Shown piece by piece: positions 48,335 through 51,241 of a stretch of 51,241 nucleotides of DNA. A program made the position numbers and the translations under genes. Within the stretch, counting starts at the first letter, position 1, and each line of letters begins with the position of its first letter. Below the pieces are notes generated by a model. That model saw nothing but the letters and a program-made list of their open reading frames with translations. It was not told the DNA's origin and made no database searches. Location: positions 1 to 51,241 of the forward strand of contig JAFTCX010000064.1 in assembly GCA_017454485.1 (NCBI GenBank), given 5' to 3'. This DNA is from Clostridia bacterium. GTDB lineage: Bacteria; Bacillota; Clostridia; Oscillospirales; Acutalibacteraceae.

Positions 48335-50515
48335 TCAGTTGTGTCGATTGTTGTTTCTTCTGCGGCCCCCGTCACGACGCGGTTTGCGCGGTGCTTCGTC
48401 GTCGTTTTCCGGTGTCAGGCCTTCAATTTCGATCAGTGCGTCACGGCGGGACAGGTTCAGACGACCCTGATCGTCGATCTCGGTGACCTTCACGATCACT
48501 TCGTCGCCGACGTTCACGCAGTCTTCGACCTTCTCCACGCGCTTGACGTCAAGCTTGCTGATGTGCACAAGTCCCTCTTTGCCCGGGGCGATTTCAACGA
48601 ACGCACCGAATGTCATCAGGCGGGTCACGACGCCGCGATAAATAGCGCCGATTTCGGGATCCTTTGCGATGGTTTCAATGATGGTCAGCGCACGCTGCGC
48701 ATCCTCAAGCGACAGGGAGGAAACGAAGATCGTTCCGTCCTCTTCCACATCGATCTTGCAGTTGCATTCGGCGCAAATCTTCTGAATGACCTTGCCCTGC
48801 TTGCCGATGACATCGGCGATCTTTTCCACGTCGATCTTGGTCGTGAGCATCTTCGGCGCATACTTGGAAAGCTCCTTGCGCGGTTCGGCGATGCACGGCA
48901 GCATGACCTCGTCCAGGATCTTGCAGCGGGCAACATAGGTCTTTTCAAGCGCTTCCTTGATGATTTCCGGCGTCAGACCGTGGATTTTCAGGTCCATCTG
49001 AATGGCGGTGATACCGTTCTTTGTGCCGGCAACCTTGAAGTCCATATCGCCGAAGAAGTCCTCAAGACCCTGAATGTCAACCATCGTCATGAAGCGGTCG
49101 CCTTCGGTGATCAAGCCGCAGGAGATGCCGGCCACAGGCGCTTTGATCGGCACGCCGGCCGCCATCAGCGACAGTGTGGAGCCGCAGACGGATGCCTGCG
49201 AGGTGGAACCGTTGGAGGAGAGCACTTCGCTCACCAGACGCAGGGTATACGGGAATTCTTCCACCGAGGGGATCACCGGCAGAAGCGCGCGCTCTGCAAG
49301 GGCGCCGTGACCGATTTCACGTCTGCCCGGGCCGCGCGACGGACGGGTTTCGCCGACGGAATAGGACGGGAAGTTGTAATGGTGCATATAACGCTTGCTG
49401 TCTTCCTTGTCAAGGCCGTCCAGCAGCTGCGCGTCGCTCATGGTGCCGAGCGTGGTCACGGTGAGCACCTGGGTCTGTCCGCGCGTAAACATGCCGGAGC
49501 CGTGCACGCGGGAAAGCAGGTCGATTTCGGCGTCCAGCGGGCGCATATCGTTGATGCCGCGGCCGTCCACGCGCTTGCCCTCATCGAGCAGCCAGCGGCG
49601 CACGACAAATTTTTGCAGCTTATACATGCATTCGTCGATCTTCTCGATCTCTTCGGGATAAACCTCGTCGAATTTTTCATGCACGGCGGCATACACGGGC
49701 TTGAGCCGTTCGTCGCGGATACGCTTGTCGTCGGTGTCGAGCGCTTCCTTCACCATATCGATGGCGAAGCTCTTGATCGCCTCGAACATCGCCGGATCGG
49801 GATCCTGGGATTCGAACGGGATCTTTTCCTTGCCGACTTCCTTCTGGATGCCCTTGATGAACTCAACGATCTCCTGGTTGACCTTATGGGCATACATGAT
49901 GCCTTCAAACATCGTTTCGTTATCGACTTCCTTGGCGCCGGCTTCGATCATGGCAACCAGATCGGAGGTGGAAGCAACGGTGACAGCCATTTCGCTGCGG
50001 TCGCGCTCCTCCTCGGTCGGGTTGATGACGAATTTGCCGTCTACAAGACCCACGGACACACCCGAGATCGGGCCGTCCCACGGAATGTCGGAGATGGAGA
50101 TGGCAATGGACACACCGATCATGGCGGTGATTTCCGGCAGGCAATCGGGATCCACGCTCATCACGGTGGCAACCACGCCGACGTCGTTGCGCATATCCTT
50201 CGGGAACAGCGGGCGGATCGGACGGTCGATCACGCGCGCGCAAAGCGTCGCCTTTTCGCTGGCGCGGCCTTCTCTGCGCTGGAAGGAGCCGGGAATCTTA
50301 CCCACGGAATACAACTTTTCTTCAAAGTCCACGGAAAGCGGGAAGAAATCCACGCCCTCACGGGGCTTGGCGGACATGGTTGCGGTGCAGAGAATCTCCG
50401 TTTCACCGTAACGGATCAGGCAGGAGCCGCCGGCGAGACCTGCCATTTTGCCGGTTTCCACAACAAGCGGACGGCCGGCGAGGGTCGTTTCGAATTTTCT
50501 GAATTCTGGGAACAT
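48335..50515 (-). CDS. pnp: polynucleotide phosphorylase
   Basis: A 726-residue 3'-5' exoribonuclease using phosphate. Two RNase PH domains (first about 1-145 with GSCLIRYGETEILCTATMS; second about 310-540 with RGINDMRPLDAEIDLLSRVHGSGMFTRGQTQ and DHMGDMDFKVAGT-like FFGDMDFKVAGTKNGITAIQMDLK). A KH domain (about 555-615, VIGKQGKVIQKI) and an S1 domain (about 625-695, YRGVVTRLMTFGAFVEIAPGKEGLVHISKL) follow. The tail ends in an Arg/Asn-rich stretch (RRDGGRRRNNNRHN) likely to touch RNA. Downstream of rpsO in the classical order; the 165-bp gap carries the rpsO terminator. Confidence 0.98.
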   Translation of the reverse strand: MFPEFRKFETTLAGRPLVVETGKMAGLAGGSCLIRYGETEILCTATMSAKPREGVDFFPLSVDFEEKLYSVGKIPGSFQRREGRASEKATLCARVIDRPIRPLFPKDMRNDVGVVATVMSVDPDCLPEITAMIGVSIAISISDIPWDGPISGVSVGLVDGKFVINPTEEERDRSEMAVTVASTSDLVAMIEAGAKEVDNETMFEGIMYAHKVNQEIVEFIKGIQKEVGKEKIPFESQDPDPAMFEAIKSFAIDMVKEALDTDDKRIRDERLKPVYAAVHEKFDEVYPEEIEKIDECMYKLQKFVVRRWLLDEGKRVDGRGINDMRPLDAEIDLLSRVHGSGMFTRGQTQVLTVTTLGTMSDAQLLDGLDKEDSKRYMHHYNFPSYSVGETRPSRGPGRREIGHGALAERALLPVIPSVEEFPYTLRLVSEVLSSNGSTSQASVCGSTLSLMAAGVPIKAPVAGISCGLITEGDRFMTMVDIQGLEDFFGDMDFKVAGTKNGITAIQMDLKIHGLTPEIIKEALEKTYVARCKILDEVMLPCIAEPRKELSKYAPKMLTTKIDVEKIADVIGKQGKVIQKICAECNCKIDVEEDGTIFVSSLSLEDAQRALTIIETIAKDPEIGAIYRGVVTRLMTFGAFVEIAPGKEGLVHISKLDVKRVEKVEDCVNVGDEVIVKVTEIDDQGRLNLSRRDALIEIEGLTPENDDEAPRKPRRDGGRRRNNNRHN

Positions 50516-50639
50516 AAACGTACCAACCTTTCTTTATTTTTTGCAAGGTCGGAACAGCAATAAATTCAGCCGTTGAAGCGCTTCAAAAGCTCAATTTAGT
50601 GCTAATCCGTGCCCTGCATGTTTCATAAATTTTACGCAA

Positions 50640-50672
50640 ACAGCAGACACGGAAACCCGTGCCTGCTGTATG
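50640..50672 (-). terminator. terminator of rpsO
   Basis: Minus strand CAGCAGGCACGG-GTTT-CCGTGTCTGCTG then TTTGCG: a strong stem with a weak U-run, so partial readthrough into pnp is possible. Confidence 0.7.
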
Positions 50673-50680
50673 TGTGCTTC

Positions 50681-50947
50681 TTATTTACGCAAACCAAGAC
50701 GTGCAACGATCGAACGATAGCGCTCGATGTCGTTCTTCTGCAGGTAAGCCAGCAGGTTTCTTCTGTGACCGACCATTTTCAACAGACCGCGGCGGGAGTG
50801 ATGATCCTTTTTGTTGATCTTCAGATGCTCGGTGAGCGTGTTGATGCGGTGTGTGAGAACGGCGATCTGCACTTCGGGGGAACCTGTGTCGCCCTCATGC
50901 GTTGCGTACTCTTTGATGATTGCGGTTTTTTCTTCTTTCGTGATCAT
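50681..50947 (-). CDS. rpsO: 30S ribosomal protein S15
   Basis: An 88-residue protein binding 16S rRNA ([41 protein letters not shown] and the invariant [22 protein letters not shown]). The length is standard. It precedes pnp, the usual pairing in which pnp is expressed partly by readthrough. Confidence 0.98.
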   Translation of the reverse strand: MITKEEKTAIIKEYATHEGDTGSPEVQIAVLTHRINTLTEHLKINKKDHHSRRGLLKMVGHRRNLLAYLQKNDIERYRSIVARLGLRK

Positions 50948-51143
50948 GATGTTTCACCTCAATAAAATATTTCATTCGCCGAACCCCCGGGGAGCGGTCG
51001 GTGAAGTCCGCAGCCTGAGAAGAAGGCACAATGCTGAAAGATTATAGCACACGTTTTCAAAAAAGTAAAGGGGTTTTGGGAAAAAAGTGGATGGGTAGAT
51101 GTGTAGGTTTACAATTGATGTGAGACAAAAGAGTATAGAAAAA

Positions 51144-51206
51144 GTGATTGAGTTTTGTTAGAATAAGTTTACCACAACCACAACTAACAAGAAGGGACTC
51201 AATCAC
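51144..51206. repeat. inverted repeat in front of a truncated ORF
   Basis: Arms GTGATTGAGT (51144-51153) and ACTCAATCAC (51197-51206), with a nested GTTAG/CTAAC pair. The right arm ends 1 base before an ATG and covers the ribosome site, a common way to keep transposase translation low. Confidence 0.7.
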
Positions 51207-51207
51207 C

Positions 51208-51241
51208 ATGACAAGTATAACACAACCGAAGATCAAAAGTC
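51208..51241 (+). CDS. 5' end of an ORF cut by the window, probable insertion-sequence gene
   Basis: Only eleven codons are visible (MTSITQPKIKS). The preceding AAGAAGGG, the inverted repeat over the start site and the position at the very end of the sequence (assemblies often break in repeated elements) suggest a transposase gene. The family cannot be named from this fragment. The 50950-51140 stretch before it has no gene; it holds the rpsO promoter region and A/T-rich filler. Confidence 0.4.
   Translation, partial: MTSITQPKIKS

Overview
The window reads as a gut- or rumen-type metagenomic contig, almost entirely from one GC-rich, low-motility-style Clostridia genome that looks like an Oscillospiraceae/Acutalibacteraceae relative. 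The basis is Gram-positive leader RNAs (T-box, L10 leader, glycine and TPP riboswitches), strong AGGAGG-type ribosome binding sites, TTGACA-N17-TATAAT promoters, ECF-type vitamin transporters, QueH, DUF896, a split MetH and plant/host-glycan hydrolases. The first ~1.9 kb (gyrB 3' end, a secreted orphan, azlC) is visibly AT-richer, uses different codons, loses the expected azlD partner, and ends exactly in a 7-bp tandem repeat. It may be a foreign (Negativicutes-like) piece joined by assembly or by recombination.

Layout. 1-1860: gyrB fragment, secreted orphan, azlC. 1949-6631: a minus-strand zinc-ribbon/SH3 membrane protein and GH2 enzyme, divergent from a GH28 polygalacturonase. 6632-7522: a unit bounded by inverted GGAATTC-heptad repeats that holds a promoter, a ~200-nt rod-like structured leader RNA with its own terminator, and a degenerate SLOG/DUF1273-like gene. 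7523-10049: ilvBN under a T-box whose specifier reads as a valine codon. 10051-17065: a minus-strand run with a GDPD-like pseudoenzyme, a beta-lactamase-fold hydrolase, a YhhN protein, dUTPase, flavodoxin and GH95 fucosidase. 17125-22676: a methionine/C1 operon (ACT protein, DUF711/PFL protein, metF, MetH activation domain, metH). 22733-24350: a large secreted orphan. 24559-28527: malic enzyme, a malate/lactate dehydrogenase and glycerol kinase. 28644-31216: a glycine-riboswitch-controlled Na+/amino-acid symporter plus acetyltransferase. 31233-33569: glutathione peroxidase, queH and TPP-riboswitch-thiT. 33578-34700: a second promoter/rod RNA/terminator leader in front of an AT-rich lipoprotein and membrane-protein pair. 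34763-38758: rpmG-secE-nusG-rplKA and rplJL. 38798-42933: cyclophilin lipoprotein, rRNA methyltransferase, DUF896, ArsC-like, thiamine pyrophosphokinase and nitroreductase. 43064-47377: cell-surface CxxC protein with a micro-protein, then a phosphoesterase/GPH transporter pair. 47483-50947: ECF S-component, pnp and rpsO. 51144-51241: what looks like the start of an insertion-sequence gene, cut by the window end.

Two themes deserve attention. First, heptanucleotide arrays of three sequence types (GGAATTC, GGGATTA, GTGGAAT) sit directly at, inside or a few bases after stop codons and terminators, sometimes as inverted pairs. In two cases they appear to have rewritten the 3' end of a gene. Second, two unrelated orphan loci share the same unusual 5' organisation: a sigma-A promoter firing at the base of a long, nearly fully paired RNA rod, then an intrinsic terminator, then immediately a Shine-Dalgarno and an orphan gene with no other promoter. 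This is the best candidate here for an undescribed RNA-based regulatory or RNA-protein module.
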